From: ECT2AJA-044 sp965262845
GTDB taxonomy: Bacteria > Bacteroidota > Bacteroidia > Flavobacteriales > ECT2AJA-044
Length of the DNA stretch: 64,000 nt
Assembly: GCA_965262845.1 (NCBI GenBank)
Contig: CBDHFX010000002.1
Span: 310,001-374,000 of the forward strand
Reading direction: 5' to 3'
Position 1 is the first letter of the stretch. Every line of letters starts with the position of its first letter. The notes beneath the pieces are model-generated. The model saw only the letters and a program-made list of their open reading frames with translations. It had not been told where the DNA came from and made no database searches. Below, one piece after another: positions 45,168 through 53,899 of the stretch. The translations under genes were made by a program, and so were the position numbers.

Positions 45168-47207
45168 CTGAAAAAACAAACCCTCATAGCATCTTTCTGC
45201 TGCCTCACGGCAGGATGGGCCACAGCGCAGGTCGGGGAAGCGGATACTTTGGTTCCGATCTGCCAGTATAAGCTTCCGGATGTGGTGGTTATAGGGGAAT
45301 TTGAACCCACCGCTCCGGAAAAAGCCGTGCATGAGGTCAAGGTGCTCAATGCCGGGCAAATCCAGGCCATGGGCTTTCAGCAACTCAATGAACTGCTGGA
45401 ACAGCAACTCAACCTGCGGGTGAGCCACGACCCCTCGCTCGGTGCCAGCCTTGCCATGCAGGGAATCGGAGGAAATAACGTGCAGATCATGATCAATGAA
45501 GTGCCCGTAATCGGTCGGCTTGATGGGAACATCGATATTTCGCAGTTACCGCTGTACAACGTAGAGCGGGTCGAAATCGTGCAGGGTGCCATGAGTAACC
45601 GCTACGGAACCAACGCCGCAGGTGGGGTCATTAATCTGGTCACCAAAAGCAATGACAAAGCCAAATGGTCCGTGACCTCCCAAAACCAGTGGGAAAACAT
45701 AGGTTTGATCAGTAATGCAGCAGGCTTATCGGGCCGTATAGGCCGGTTCTTGCTTTCGGGAAGTGTATTTCGGTATGAATCACAATTGTACCCTGATGAT
45801 AGCCTGCGTTCTTCACAAAGCCCGTGGAATCCGAAGGAACAGGTCGGTGGAGAGGTACAGGTCAGTTATTTCGGGAAGAAGAGCCTGGAAACCGGGGTCT
45901 CGGTGCGCTATTTCAACGAGCTCGTACGCGATCTGGGTGAGGTGAGGCGCCCGCAGATTAAACCGTATGCCTTTGATCAGTATTTCTATACGCGGCGGAT
46001 TGATCCGCGCATGTACCTTAGGTTCGATATAGGGCAAAAGCATAGGTTCAATAGTGTTACTGCCTTCAATATGTACGACCGTGTGAGCGAGGATCGCCGG
46101 ATTGATTTCGAAAACGATTCCAGCTACGTGCTCAGCGATGGGCAGGATACCTCGAAGTTCACCACCCTGCTCAACAGAAGCATCGTTTTTGCCCGGTACG
46201 GCAATCACTGGAAGGCCGAATACGGTCTGGAGACACAGCACGAAACTGGTTTCGGGGATCGGATCGTGGACAGCTCGTCCATTCCCTACAACCAGGCTCA
46301 AAGGACCAATGTAGCCAGCTGGGTGGGTGCGCAGTGGTCTCCGGACGAGCGGTGGACCATCCAGCCGAGCGTACGCGTAGGCTGGAACAGTCGTTTTGAT
46401 CATCCCCTGCTTCCGTCGGTTAAGGCAGTGTACCGGGGCGATAAAAACCTAGTTATCCGTGCAGGATATGCGCAGGGCTTTCGGGCACCGGATCTGAAGG
46501 AGCAGTATTTCAGGTTCGTGGATGTAAACCACAACCTCCACGGAAACCCGGACCTCAGGGCGGAACATGCGCACAATGTGTACCTCGCTGCGGAACGGGA
46601 ACTGCTGACCAATGAGGCACATCGGGCACTGATCCGCGTTCGCCTGTTTTACAACTATATCGAAGATCAGATCACCCTGGCACAGACAGCCCCATTGTAC
46701 TACGAGTACATCAATGTGGGACAGCTGTGGACAAACGGGATCAATGCCGGGCTTGATTACAGGCTGTACGACTATCTTACCTTTTTGTTCGGAGCCAGCT
46801 ATACCCAGGTAAGATCGTATTGGGAGGAGGTGTCGGAGCCAACAGGTTACATTGGAACCTTCGATATGCAGCTGCAGATGACCTATGTGATCCCGAAGAT
46901 CGGAACCAACGTGAACCTCAACTATCGCTACTTCGGAAAACAGGGAAGCTATTTTATTGAGGACGAGGTGCTGACGCTGAGCGAACAGGATCCATACAAT
47001 ATAGCGCATCTCAGCATGTCTCACGGATTCTGGAATGACCGCGTGTTTTTGTCTGTCGGGGTCAGGAATCTTTTCAATGTGCAAACGGTTGCAGTCAGTC
47101 GGGCCAGCAACTCAACCCACTCACCGACCCGTGATCAGTTCCTGAGTTGGGGACGCAGTTACTTCGTGAAGCTGAACCTCAGCCTGGGTCCCAAACATCG
47201 GAACTGA
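45168..47207 (+). CDS. TonB-dependent receptor, HmuR-like (heme uptake); apparent CTG start
   Basis: 679 residues if begun at CTG 45168, which gives a clean signal peptide (MKKQTLIAS... GWATAQ) 3 nt after the hmuY stop. No ATG/GTG/TTG lies between that stop and the signal sequence; the first in-frame TTG (45249) would remove the signal peptide. Plug: MQGIGGNNVQIMINEVPV, VERVEIVQGAMSNRYGTNAAGGVINLV; barrel ends YFVKLNLSLG. Lacks a carboxypeptidase-like extension. Heme specificity is inferred from the partner. A hairpin copy (45200) encodes CLTAGW inside the signal peptide. Confidence 0.82.
   Translation: MKKQTLIASFCCLTAGWATAQVGEADTLVPICQYKLPDVVVIGEFEPTAPEKAVHEVKVLNAGQIQAMGFQQLNELLEQQLNLRVSHDPSLGASLAMQGIGGNNVQIMINEVPVIGRLDGNIDISQLPLYNVERVEIVQGAMSNRYGTNAAGGVINLVTKSNDKAKWSVTSQNQWENIGLISNAAGLSGRIGRFLLSGSVFRYESQLYPDDSLRSSQSPWNPKEQVGGEVQVSYFGKKSLETGVSVRYFNELVRDLGEVRRPQIKPYAFDQYFYTRRIDPRMYLRFDIGQKHRFNSVTAFNMYDRVSEDRRIDFENDSSYVLSDGQDTSKFTTLLNRSIVFARYGNHWKAEYGLETQHETGFGDRIVDSSSIPYNQAQRTNVASWVGAQWSPDERWTIQPSVRVGWNSRFDHPLLPSVKAVYRGDKNLVIRAGYAQGFRAPDLKEQYFRFVDVNHNLHGNPDLRAEHAHNVYLAAERELLTNEAHRALIRVRLFYNYIEDQITLAQTAPLYYEYINVGQLWTNGINAGLDYRLYDYLTFLFGASYTQVRSYWEEVSEPTGYIGTFDMQLQMTYVIPKIGTNVNLNYRYFGKQGSYFIEDEVLTLSEQDPYNIAHLSMSHGFWNDRVFLSVGVRNLFNVQTVAVSRASNSTHSPTRDQFLSWGRSYFVKLNLSLGPKHRN
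45200..45213 (+). repeat. dispersed GATGG hairpin in HmuR-like signal peptide
   Basis: CTGCC-TCAC-GGCAG then GATGG; encodes CLTAGW. Confidence 0.75.
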
Positions 47208-47263
47208 GCGGTACGGCTAAGGGCAAATTGGCCGGCCGGATCCCCAATGCCAGGTCAATCACG

Positions 47264-47271
47264 TATTTTTG
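47264..47271 (+). promoter_or_regulatory. -7 element before rbfA
   Basis: TATTTTTG fits TAnnTTTG and ends 5 nt before the rbfA ATG at 47277; no -33 at normal spacing. Confidence 0.4.
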
Positions 47272-47276
47272 CCCTT

Positions 47277-47636
47277 ATGGAAAGCCATCGGTTAAAAAAA
47301 GTGAACAGTGTGTTGCAGCAGGATCTGGGCGAGTTGCTTAATGCCTTTGCCCGCGATCATCTCCAGGGCACACTGGTGAGTGTAAGTGAGGTACGCGTGG
47401 CCCCGGATCTGAGTTATGCCAAAGTATTCGTAAGCGTGTTTCCGCCCGATTGCCAGAGTGAGGTGATGAGGCAGCTCGGGAACAGCGCCGGCCATATCCG
47501 CCACCAGCTGGGCCAACGCATCCGCAATCAGCTGCGCATGGTGCCCAGCCTTGGTTTCCGGCTCGATACCACCCTTGACGAACGTGCACAGATCGATCAG
47601 CTCCTCAGGGGAAAAGGCGACAATCCCTTCAAATGA
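47277..47636 (+). CDS. rbfA: ribosome-binding factor A
   Basis: 119 residues from ATG 47277. LKKVNSVLQQDLGELL, VSEVRVAPDLSYAKVFVSVF and the IRHQLGQRIRNQLRMVPSLGF region are the RbfA KH-like fold, needed for late 30S maturation. Overlaps the permease start by 4 nt (ATGA). Confidence 0.95.
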   Translation: MESHRLKKVNSVLQQDLGELLNAFARDHLQGTLVSVSEVRVAPDLSYAKVFVSVFPPDCQSEVMRQLGNSAGHIRHQLGQRIRNQLRMVPSLGFRLDTTLDERAQIDQLLRGKGDNPFK

Positions 47637-48847
47637 ACCTCTCGTGGTACATTGCCTGGCGCTATCTTATTTCCAAAAAACGCACCAATGCCGTTAACTG
47701 GATCACCCGCATTTCCATGCTTGGCGTGGCTGTGTGCACTGCAGCCCTGTTCGTCATCCTAAGCGTTTTCAACGGCTTCGAAGGCTTGCTCCTCGGCCTT
47801 TACGGCGCCTTTGATCCCGACATCCGAATTCAGCCTGCCACCGGAAAGCTATTCTCCACCGACAGCCTTGACCTTGCTGCCTTGCGGCAGGATGAGCGGG
47901 TCGCCCACTTTTCAGGAGTCCTTGAGGAAAAAGCTATCCTGCGCTACCGGGAACGCGAGTATGTGGCAACGGTACGGGGCGTTGACACCAGCTTTCGGGG
48001 CCTCACAGGACTCGATACCCTTATGTGGCAGGGACGGTTTTTCCGGGCCGGTGACGATCAGGAATTGGCCGTACTTGGAAAAGGAGTGTCGTACTACCTT
48101 GGTATGGGACTGCAGGATATGTACAATCCGCTCTACCTATACATCCCCAAAACCGGAGCCACCTTCAGCACACGGCCCGAAAACGCTTTCCGGATCAGCG
48201 GATTGTTCCCGATCGGGATCTTTACCGTTCAGGCCGATTTCGACAGTAAATACGTACTGGTGCCAATTTCCTTCATGCGGAGCGTGTTGCAGCAGGATGC
48301 CTCCATGGTTTCTGCCCTGGAATTTCGCTGTACCTCGGACCGGGATATGGAAGATCTGGCCAAAGCGTGGCGCAGCCTGCTCGGAGATAACTACATCGTG
48401 CAGGATCGGTACCAGCTGCACTCGGTGTTCTACAAGGTCATGCAAACCGAAAAATGGGCCGTGTTCGGCATATTCGCCTTTATCGTACTCATTGCGACCT
48501 TCAACCTGATCGGATCCGTTACCATGCTCATGCTCGAAAAAAAACAGGACATCGCCACGTTCCGGAGTATGGGGGCACAGGGCTCGGTGATCCGCCGGAT
48601 CTTTTTTGCAGAAGGACTCCTCATCAATGGCGTTGGAGCAGCGGCCGGACTCCTCATAGGGGTATTCCTCTGCTGGGGGCAAACAACCTTTGGCTGGGTG
48701 CGCCTGGGAGCTGACGGAACGTTTATCATTGATGCCTATCCGGTCATTATGAAGGCGACAGATGCCTTGCTCACGGCGATTATGGTGCTGGTCATCGGTT
48801 CCTTTGCGGCCTGCCTGCCGGTCAAACAGCTCGCGGGGAATTCCTGA
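47633..48847 (+). CDS. ABC transporter permease, FtsX/LolC-LolE type
   Basis: 404 residues. N-terminal membrane helix (NWITRISMLGVAVCTAALFVIL), a large periplasmic MacB-like domain of about 225 residues, then three C-terminal helices (FAFIVLIATFNLIGSVTMLML; LLINGVGAAAGLLIGVFLC; ALLTAIMVLVIGSFAACLPV). Resembles lipoprotein-releasing LolE-type permeases; the ATPase is not adjacent. A hairpin copy in frame gives AALRQDE. Confidence 0.85.
   Translation: MNLSWYIAWRYLISKKRTNAVNWITRISMLGVAVCTAALFVILSVFNGFEGLLLGLYGAFDPDIRIQPATGKLFSTDSLDLAALRQDERVAHFSGVLEEKAILRYREREYVATVRGVDTSFRGLTGLDTLMWQGRFFRAGDDQELAVLGKGVSYYLGMGLQDMYNPLYLYIPKTGATFSTRPENAFRISGLFPIGIFTVQADFDSKYVLVPISFMRSVLQQDASMVSALEFRCTSDRDMEDLAKAWRSLLGDNYIVQDRYQLHSVFYKVMQTEKWAVFGIFAFIVLIATFNLIGSVTMLMLEKKQDIATFRSMGAQGSVIRRIFFAEGLLINGVGAAAGLLIGVFLCWGQTTFGWVRLGADGTFIIDAYPVIMKATDALLTAIMVLVIGSFAACLPVKQLAGNS
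47877..47890 (+). repeat. dispersed GATGG hairpin in permease gene
   Basis: CTGCC-TTGC-GGCAG then GATGA; encodes ALRQDE. Confidence 0.7.
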
Positions 48848-49712
48848 GCAGCCACAGGTTAAAAGCCACCAGGGCCAAACTGATGACCGCCATAAATCCG
48901 CCCAGTCCCGGCGTCCCAACCAGGTTCACCGCGTCTTCGGTTATTCCGTTTCGCTGCAGTATAAAGGTGAGGATCAGCAACAAACTGTTATTGGTATAGT
49001 GGGCCAGGATCGGCAGCCATAAGGAACCGCTCCACAAACGCAGATAACCCAGCATTCCCCCGAGCAGGGTAAGGGGTACCAGATTGATCAGATCCTGATG
49101 TACCAGCCCAAAAAGCAGGGCCGAAATCCAAATGGCCACATGGGCGTTCATACAACGGATCAGAGTAGGCTGGATAGCCCCCCGAAACAGTATTTCCTCT
49201 CCGATTGCGGGCAATACCGCCATTACAAACAAATTCACGGCCAGGTCCCCATAGCCCCGCATGTCGAGGAATTCCTCCAGCAATCCATCGTTCTGATCGC
49301 CCAGCTCAATCCACCACTGCAACCAGCTGGGGTAGTGGAGTGATTCAAAGAAGTAGGTCATGGCATTCAGTGCCGGAATTGCCACGATCATCAGTAAAAC
49401 CCCGTTCGTTATCTGTCTGCCCGTGAGGGCACGGTCCAAAGCCAGCTGACGGCCAATGCCGTTTCGCCTTGCCGCCCAAATAAGGCATGGAACAAGGGAA
49501 AAGCCGATGCTGCTCAACGCCTGAATAAGGATCAGTGCCCTGCGGGCAGATGGGGTTCCGGCAAACAAGCTGCTGCTGTCAGTGAATACGGGAACGTTCA
49601 GGCCGTATTCGGCAACAATGAGCCCGAGGAAACTGAAAAGCAAAAGGCCCAGAAAAACCCAGAACATGAGTTCGGCCAGGTCTGTTCCTATTCGGCGTGA
49701 AGGGGTATTCAT
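48822..49712 (-). CDS. CPBP family intramembrane glutamic endopeptidase
   Basis: 296 residues from ATG 49712, about seven to eight hydrophobic helices. CPBP/Abi motifs: GEEILFRGA (EExxxR), FGLVHQDL (H) and AHYTNNSLLL (HxxxN). A membrane protease or prenyl-protein processing-type enzyme of unknown substrate. Its 3' end overlaps that of the convergent permease gene by 26 bp. Two hairpin copies in frame give RALTGRQ and SARRAL. Confidence 0.88.
   Translation of the reverse strand: MNTPSRRIGTDLAELMFWVFLGLLLFSFLGLIVAEYGLNVPVFTDSSSLFAGTPSARRALILIQALSSIGFSLVPCLIWAARRNGIGRQLALDRALTGRQITNGVLLMIVAIPALNAMTYFFESLHYPSWLQWWIELGDQNDGLLEEFLDMRGYGDLAVNLFVMAVLPAIGEEILFRGAIQPTLIRCMNAHVAIWISALLFGLVHQDLINLVPLTLLGGMLGYLRLWSGSLWLPILAHYTNNSLLLILTFILQRNGITEDAVNLVGTPGLGGFMAVISLALVAFNLWLLRNSPRAV
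49418..49431 (-). repeat. dispersed GATGG hairpin in CPBP gene
   Basis: Minus strand TGCCC-TCAC-GGGCA then GACAG; encodes ALTGRQ. Confidence 0.65.
49536..49548 (+). repeat. dispersed GATGG hairpin in CPBP gene
   Basis: TGCCC-TGC-GGGCA then GATGG; the gene reads SARRAL. Confidence 0.65.
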
Positions 49713-49733
49713 CTGACTCCGTGGCTTAATTCG

Positions 49734-49741
49734 TAGTTTTG
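49734..49741 (+). promoter_or_regulatory. -7 element for dusB
   Basis: TAGTTTTG fits TAnnTTTG, 27 nt upstream of the dusB ATG; weak support for a -33. Confidence 0.4.
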
Positions 49742-49768
49742 CATCCCAAAGATACACTTCGGGTATAG

Positions 49769-50800
49769 ATGGTCAGGATCGCTGACATAGAGCTGGGCAA
49801 TTTTCCGCTGCTGCTGGCACCCATGGAGGACGTAAGTGATCCGCCGTTTCGTGAGCTGTGCAAGGAACAGGGGGCGGATCTGATGTATACGGAGTTCATT
49901 TCGTCGGAAGGACTCATTCGGGATGCGGCAAAGAGCCGGATGAAACTGGATATTTTTGGGTATGAGCGTCCGATCGGGATCCAGATCTTCGGAAGTGAGA
50001 TCGGGTCCATGAAGCAGGCGGTGGAGATCTGCGAAAAAGTTGGTCCGGACCTCATTGATATTAACTACGGCTGCCCGGTTAAAAAAGTGACTTGCAAGGG
50101 AGCCGGGGCCGGAATCCTAAAGGACATCCCCAGGATGGTTCGGATGACCAGGGAGATCGTGAGATCAACCACCCTCCCGGTAACGGTCAAGACAAGGCTT
50201 GGCTGGGACGATAATTCCCGACACATTGTTGAAGTGGCGGAGCAACTTCAGGACGTTGGGATACAGGGAATATCCATTCACGGACGCACCCGCAGGCAGA
50301 TGTACAAGGGTGAGGCCGACTGGACCCTGATCGGTGAAGTAAAAAACAATCCCCGTATGCACATACCGGTGTTTGGGAACGGAGATATTGATAGTCCGCA
50401 GAAAGCAGTGGAATGGAAGAACAGGTATGGAGTGGACGGTATCATGATCGGTCGTGCCAGTATTGGAAATCCCTGGATCTTCCGCGACATCAGACACTAC
50501 GTTGCTACCGGTAAGCTAGCGGATGCCCCGACCCTTGAGGAGCGATCGGAAATGGCCCGGAGGCTCCTGCAGAAAGCCGTTCAGTGGAAAGGCGAGCGCC
50601 TGGGTATTGTGGAAACCCGTCGGCACTACACCAATTATTTCAGGGGGATCCCCAGCTTTAAAAATACCCGTTTGGCCTTGTGTACCTCTGAAAGTATAGA
50701 GGAGCTCATGTCTATCCTTGACCGGATCCCAAAGGAGTTCGGCAGGCATGTTTTTGCATGTAGTGGAACGGGCTCACAGAGCGTGCCAAAACCGGGGTAA
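49769..50800 (+). CDS. dusB: tRNA-dihydrouridine synthase B
   Basis: 343 residues. FMN-dependent TIM barrel: LLAPMEDVSDPPFRELC, the catalytic Cys in INYGCPVKKVTCKGAG, ISIHGRTRRQMYKG and FGNGDI... GIMIGRASIGNPWIF. Reduces uridines in the tRNA D-loop. The 50801-50963 stretch after it holds no gene I can support. Confidence 0.94.
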   Translation: MVRIADIELGNFPLLLAPMEDVSDPPFRELCKEQGADLMYTEFISSEGLIRDAAKSRMKLDIFGYERPIGIQIFGSEIGSMKQAVEICEKVGPDLIDINYGCPVKKVTCKGAGAGILKDIPRMVRMTREIVRSTTLPVTVKTRLGWDDNSRHIVEVAEQLQDVGIQGISIHGRTRRQMYKGEADWTLIGEVKNNPRMHIPVFGNGDIDSPQKAVEWKNRYGVDGIMIGRASIGNPWIFRDIRHYVATGKLADAPTLEERSEMARRLLQKAVQWKGERLGIVETRRHYTNYFRGIPSFKNTRLALCTSESIEELMSILDRIPKEFGRHVFACSGTGSQSVPKPG

Positions 50801-50989
50801 CTCTTCCTCTGGGGCAACACTGCTCATATGCGACAGTGACTGCGCAAGTCCGGGCATCGCTCATGGCACAGAAGCCCGGCACCACCTCATGCAGTATGCT
50901 AACCAGGCGATCCCATGGGCTGATACCCCTGGAACACTTGTTGGAGTGATGCTTTTAACCATTCGGTCAAAAATATTCGGACAGCTGTG
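50801..50989. other. intergenic stretch after dusB
   Basis: No gene supported. Contains CGGTCAAAAATATTCGGACAG (50964-50984), which resembles a motif found before the T9SS paralogues at 39769 and 41655. Confidence 0.5.
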
Positions 50990-51022
50990 TTGTTATAAGT
51001 GGCTAAATGTCCGTTATTTTTG
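50990..51022 (+). promoter_or_regulatory. promoter of the ATPase gene embedded in an inverted repeat
   Basis: TTG (50990-50992), 22-nt spacer, TATTTTTG (51015-51022). The spacer is formed largely by the left arm TTATAAGTGGCTAAA (50993-51007), and the expected transcription start falls in or next to the right arm (51027-51041). This is an operator-like layout. Confidence 0.6.
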
Positions 51023-51041
51023 TACTTTTAGCCACTTATAA
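50993..51041. repeat. 15-bp perfect inverted repeat around the ATPase promoter
   Basis: TTATAAGTGGCTAAA (50993-51007) and TTTAGCCACTTATAA (51027-51041), 19 nt apart, enclosing the -7 box. A third copy of the 12-bp core AGCCACTTATAA lies after the gene at 52511-52522. Confidence 0.9.
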
Positions 51042-51049
51042 AACAGGAT

Positions 51050-52468
51050 ATGAAAAAATTGATCGGACGGGATCGGGAGAAGGAGAAGCTGCAGAAAGCC
51101 TTTGGTTCGGGAAAGCCGGAGCTAATTGCCATCTACGGCAGAAGAAGGGTTGGTAAAACGTTTCTGGTACGCCAGGTATATGGGAATGCTGTTAAGTTTG
51201 AGCTAACAGGATTGTACAACGGTTCAATGACAGACCAGCTCACTAATTTTCACCTGTTGCTTTCCAAAAAGGGCCTTGAGCTAAAGCAACCTAAAAACTG
51301 GCTGGAGGCATTTAATGAGCTGGGGAAATATATGGACGGGCTTACATCCACACAAAGGAAGGTTATTTTTATTGATGAATTCCCCTGGCTGGCTACCCGC
51401 AAGTCCAAATTCCTGATGGCCTTTGAAAACTTCTGGAACAGCTATGCTTCCAAAAGATCAGACCTGGTTGTGGTCATTTGCGGCTCGGCTGCTTCCTACA
51501 TGGTGAAAAAGATCATCAGGAACAGGGGAGGCCTGCATAACCGTATTACGGAGCGGATAAGATTGCTGCCGTTCAGTTTGAAGGAAACTTCGCTTTTCCT
51601 GAAAAACAGGCACATTCAATATTCAAAGTATGACATCCTCCGGATCTATATGGCTATCGGAGGAATTCCCCACTATCTGGAAAAGTTGAAAAAGGGAGAA
51701 AGCGTTGACCAGGCGATAGACCGATTGTGCTTTATGAATGATGCCCCGCTGAGGACAGAGTTCAGGGATATTTTTGCCTCGTTATTTGAAAACCATGAAC
51801 GACACAGCACAGTGGTCAGGGCCCTGGCTTCTTCAGGAAAGGGACTGTCACGGCAGGAAATAGCGAAAAAGTGCAATATAGCAGCAGGCGGACGATTAAC
51901 AACAGCACTTGAAGAGCTGGAGGAATCAGGCTTTATTGAGGTATATCCGGCCTTCAAAAAAATCAGAAAGGACGCTCTGTATCGCCTAAACGATGAGTAC
52001 TCCATGTTCTACCTCAAATTCATTGAAAAAAGTACGGCAAAAGGAAAGGGAACTTGGCTTTCCAAAGCCAACGGACAGTCGTACAGATCCTGGCTGGGAT
52101 TTAGCTTTGAAAAAGCATGTCTGAAACATGTTGGGCAAATAAGATCTGCATTGGGCATTGCGGCTGTATCTTCCGAAAATTATAGCTGGTCAGAAAAAAG
52201 CACGGGCCGGGGTGCTCAGATCGACCTGCTTATTGACCGGGCTGATAACGTGGTCAACCTGTGTGAAATGAAATTCCATAATGAACAATATGCCATTACA
52301 AAGGGCTACGCAACAGAGATCAGAAACAAATTAAATCTGTTCAGAAAAAGTACTGGAACTCAAAAAAATATATTTGTTACCATGATCACCACCTATGGCG
52401 TAAAAGAAAACCAGTATAGCCTGGAGCTGGTTCAGAACAGCTTAACGATGGAATGTCTGTTCGCCTGA
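51050..52468 (+). CDS. AAA ATPase with C-terminal DUF234 nuclease-like domain
   Basis: 472 residues. LIGRDREKEKLQKAF, Walker A IYGRRRVGKTFL, Walker B-like KVIFIDEFPWL, sensor-like VVICGSAASYM; then a winged-helix region (GLSRQEIAKKCNIAAGGRLTTALEELEESGFI) and a C-terminal domain with GAQIDLLIDR and NLCEMKFHN, the D...ExK pattern of DUF234/PD-(D/E)XK-like domains. This is the archaeal-type ATPase family common in accessory DNA; its cellular role is unsettled. Flanked by the same short repeat on both sides and AT-richer than its neighbours. Confidence 0.88.
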   Translation: MKKLIGRDREKEKLQKAFGSGKPELIAIYGRRRVGKTFLVRQVYGNAVKFELTGLYNGSMTDQLTNFHLLLSKKGLELKQPKNWLEAFNELGKYMDGLTSTQRKVIFIDEFPWLATRKSKFLMAFENFWNSYASKRSDLVVVICGSAASYMVKKIIRNRGGLHNRITERIRLLPFSLKETSLFLKNRHIQYSKYDILRIYMAIGGIPHYLEKLKKGESVDQAIDRLCFMNDAPLRTEFRDIFASLFENHERHSTVVRALASSGKGLSRQEIAKKCNIAAGGRLTTALEELEESGFIEVYPAFKKIRKDALYRLNDEYSMFYLKFIEKSTAKGKGTWLSKANGQSYRSWLGFSFEKACLKHVGQIRSALGIAAVSSENYSWSEKSTGRGAQIDLLIDRADNVVNLCEMKFHNEQYAITKGYATEIRNKLNLFRKSTGTQKNIFVTMITTYGVKENQYSLELVQNSLTMECLFA

Positions 52469-52644
52469 AAAAAATATATCTGGCCAAATCTGTTGAAAAA
52501 AGCAAGATGAAGCCACTTATAAGCTAAAAACAATCCTTTAGGATCTATGAGGGCTTTTACAAAAATAGGAATAAGTTTCTGATTTTCAACGGATAGCCTA
52601 TCAACCAAAACTTGTTCCGGGAAGAGGTGAACCCAATCCGGGAA

Positions 52645-53820
52645 TTAGTTTGCCTGATCATCAATCTTTTGATTGACCAGACTTTGTTCCTCAGGAAGCA
52701 GAAGGGTGTTGTATTCATCAGGTATATTGCTCTCGAATTGATGGAATATATCCTTGGAAACATCTATATACTGACCCTTTGGTTTGTTTTTATTTTTTTC
52801 TATTTCTGCGATACTAATGAAGATGTTATCCACCCTGTCCCGAATGTGATTACTACTTTCCCTGACCTTAGTAACTATGTTGGCTGAAACCTTCGATAAC
52901 ATCCATTTACCCTGATAAGGTCTGTAGCTTATTATACCTCTGGTTGATGTTTTTTTTATTTGCACCTGAGAAAGATAAGGTGTATTAATATTTGTCCATT
53001 TTTCCTTGAATTTTCCAAATAATTCCAATCTGATTATTGCAAATTCTTCTTTTTCAATAAAAAGTCTCATACTTGAACTTTCCGTGCTGTTATTACTCCA
53101 CTTCAGGTTTATTACGTATATTTCGTTTCCCGCAAAATAATCTGTATTTAATTTTTTTAGAGAAAAAGATGATATATTTTTTAAGATTATCTGAAGCTTT
53201 TGATCTAAGTTAAAAAAATCTACCACATTTGAATTATGCACAAATGAATGTACAGAGGGCTTTCTTTTTACATTCAGTATATTCTCAGTATCCGGAGCCA
53301 TTACAAAGATCTTTTTCTTTTGAAATAAAGTCACAGGAGCGCTAAATACTCCATCACAAACCGAATCCTGATAGATTGATTGCTTTAAATGCCCGTTGTA
53401 TTTGACTTCATGGTAATTTTTTGAATAGTTTTCTAACGCTCTGCTAATGATATCTGAAATATCGGCCATCTTTCCTTCTACCACAATCTCATTCAAAATA
53501 CTTTGATGAGGCTGAAGAAAAACTTTGAAGTTGTTACTGTCAGGATCTGATGTCATGTTGATCTGTGCACTCCTATACCCAATATGCGAGATCATTAATG
53601 AGTCCTCAATTTTTTGGGTGAGCTGGAACCTGCCGAGTTTATCTGTTATCGTTCCAACCGATAGCCTGGAGGTATAAACATGAGCATTTTCAATGGGTTC
53701 CAGGGTCAGAGAGTCATATACAATCCCCGTGGTTTGAGAAAAAACCCGGACTGGGAAGAGGAAAAATAAAAAGAGGGGTATTTTTCGCCACCCAATTAAG
53801 TTGATGATCATAGAAAGCAT
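52645..53820 (-). CDS. carboxypeptidase-like regulatory-domain protein, AT-rich
   Basis: 391 residues. Signal peptide (FLFFLFPVRVFSQ), then a carboxypeptidase-regulatory-like domain (about 30-115, GIVYDSLTLEPIENAHVYTS... GRFQLT... ISHIGYRSAQI) and a DUF5686-like or otherwise unassigned beta-rich region. No TonB barrel. Base composition is clearly more A+T-rich than flanking genes (long poly-A/T runs), suggesting recent acquisition. A start 9 nt further in is equally possible. Function unknown. Confidence 0.75.
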   Translation of the reverse strand: MLSMIINLIGWRKIPLFLFFLFPVRVFSQTTGIVYDSLTLEPIENAHVYTSRLSVGTITDKLGRFQLTQKIEDSLMISHIGYRSAQINMTSDPDSNNFKVFLQPHQSILNEIVVEGKMADISDIISRALENYSKNYHEVKYNGHLKQSIYQDSVCDGVFSAPVTLFQKKKIFVMAPDTENILNVKRKPSVHSFVHNSNVVDFFNLDQKLQIILKNISSFSLKKLNTDYFAGNEIYVINLKWSNNSTESSSMRLFIEKEEFAIIRLELFGKFKEKWTNINTPYLSQVQIKKTSTRGIISYRPYQGKWMLSKVSANIVTKVRESSNHIRDRVDNIFISIAEIEKNKNKPKGQYIDVSKDIFHQFESNIPDEYNTLLLPEEQSLVNQKIDDQAN

Positions 53821-53899
53821 TGAGTTTATCGCACATTAAGTGCAAATGTGCATGATTCATTAAAAATCGCGTGTCATTTGCCCCCTGTTTGACGGCATT

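Larger units (their letters stand above)
50993..52522 (+). mobile_element. possible gene cassette bounded by 12-bp inverted repeats
   Basis: TTATAAGTGGCT at 50993-51004 and AGCCACTTATAA at 52511-52522 are perfect inverted repeats that bracket exactly one gene. No target-site duplication is visible and no transposase is encoded, so mobility is only a possibility; shared regulator-binding sites are the alternative. Confidence 0.35.

Noticed and set aside
44163..45428. 421-codon minus-strand frame
   Set aside because: Antisense to the HmuY-like gene and the receptor start, both with clear family features.
50801..50990. tRNA or other structured RNA after dusB
   Set aside because: No cloverleaf, anticodon arm or CCA end could be drawn from the sequence.
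50993..52522. Classical insertion sequence
   Set aside because: No DDE/HUH transposase and no visible target-site duplication, so only a tentative cassette is called.
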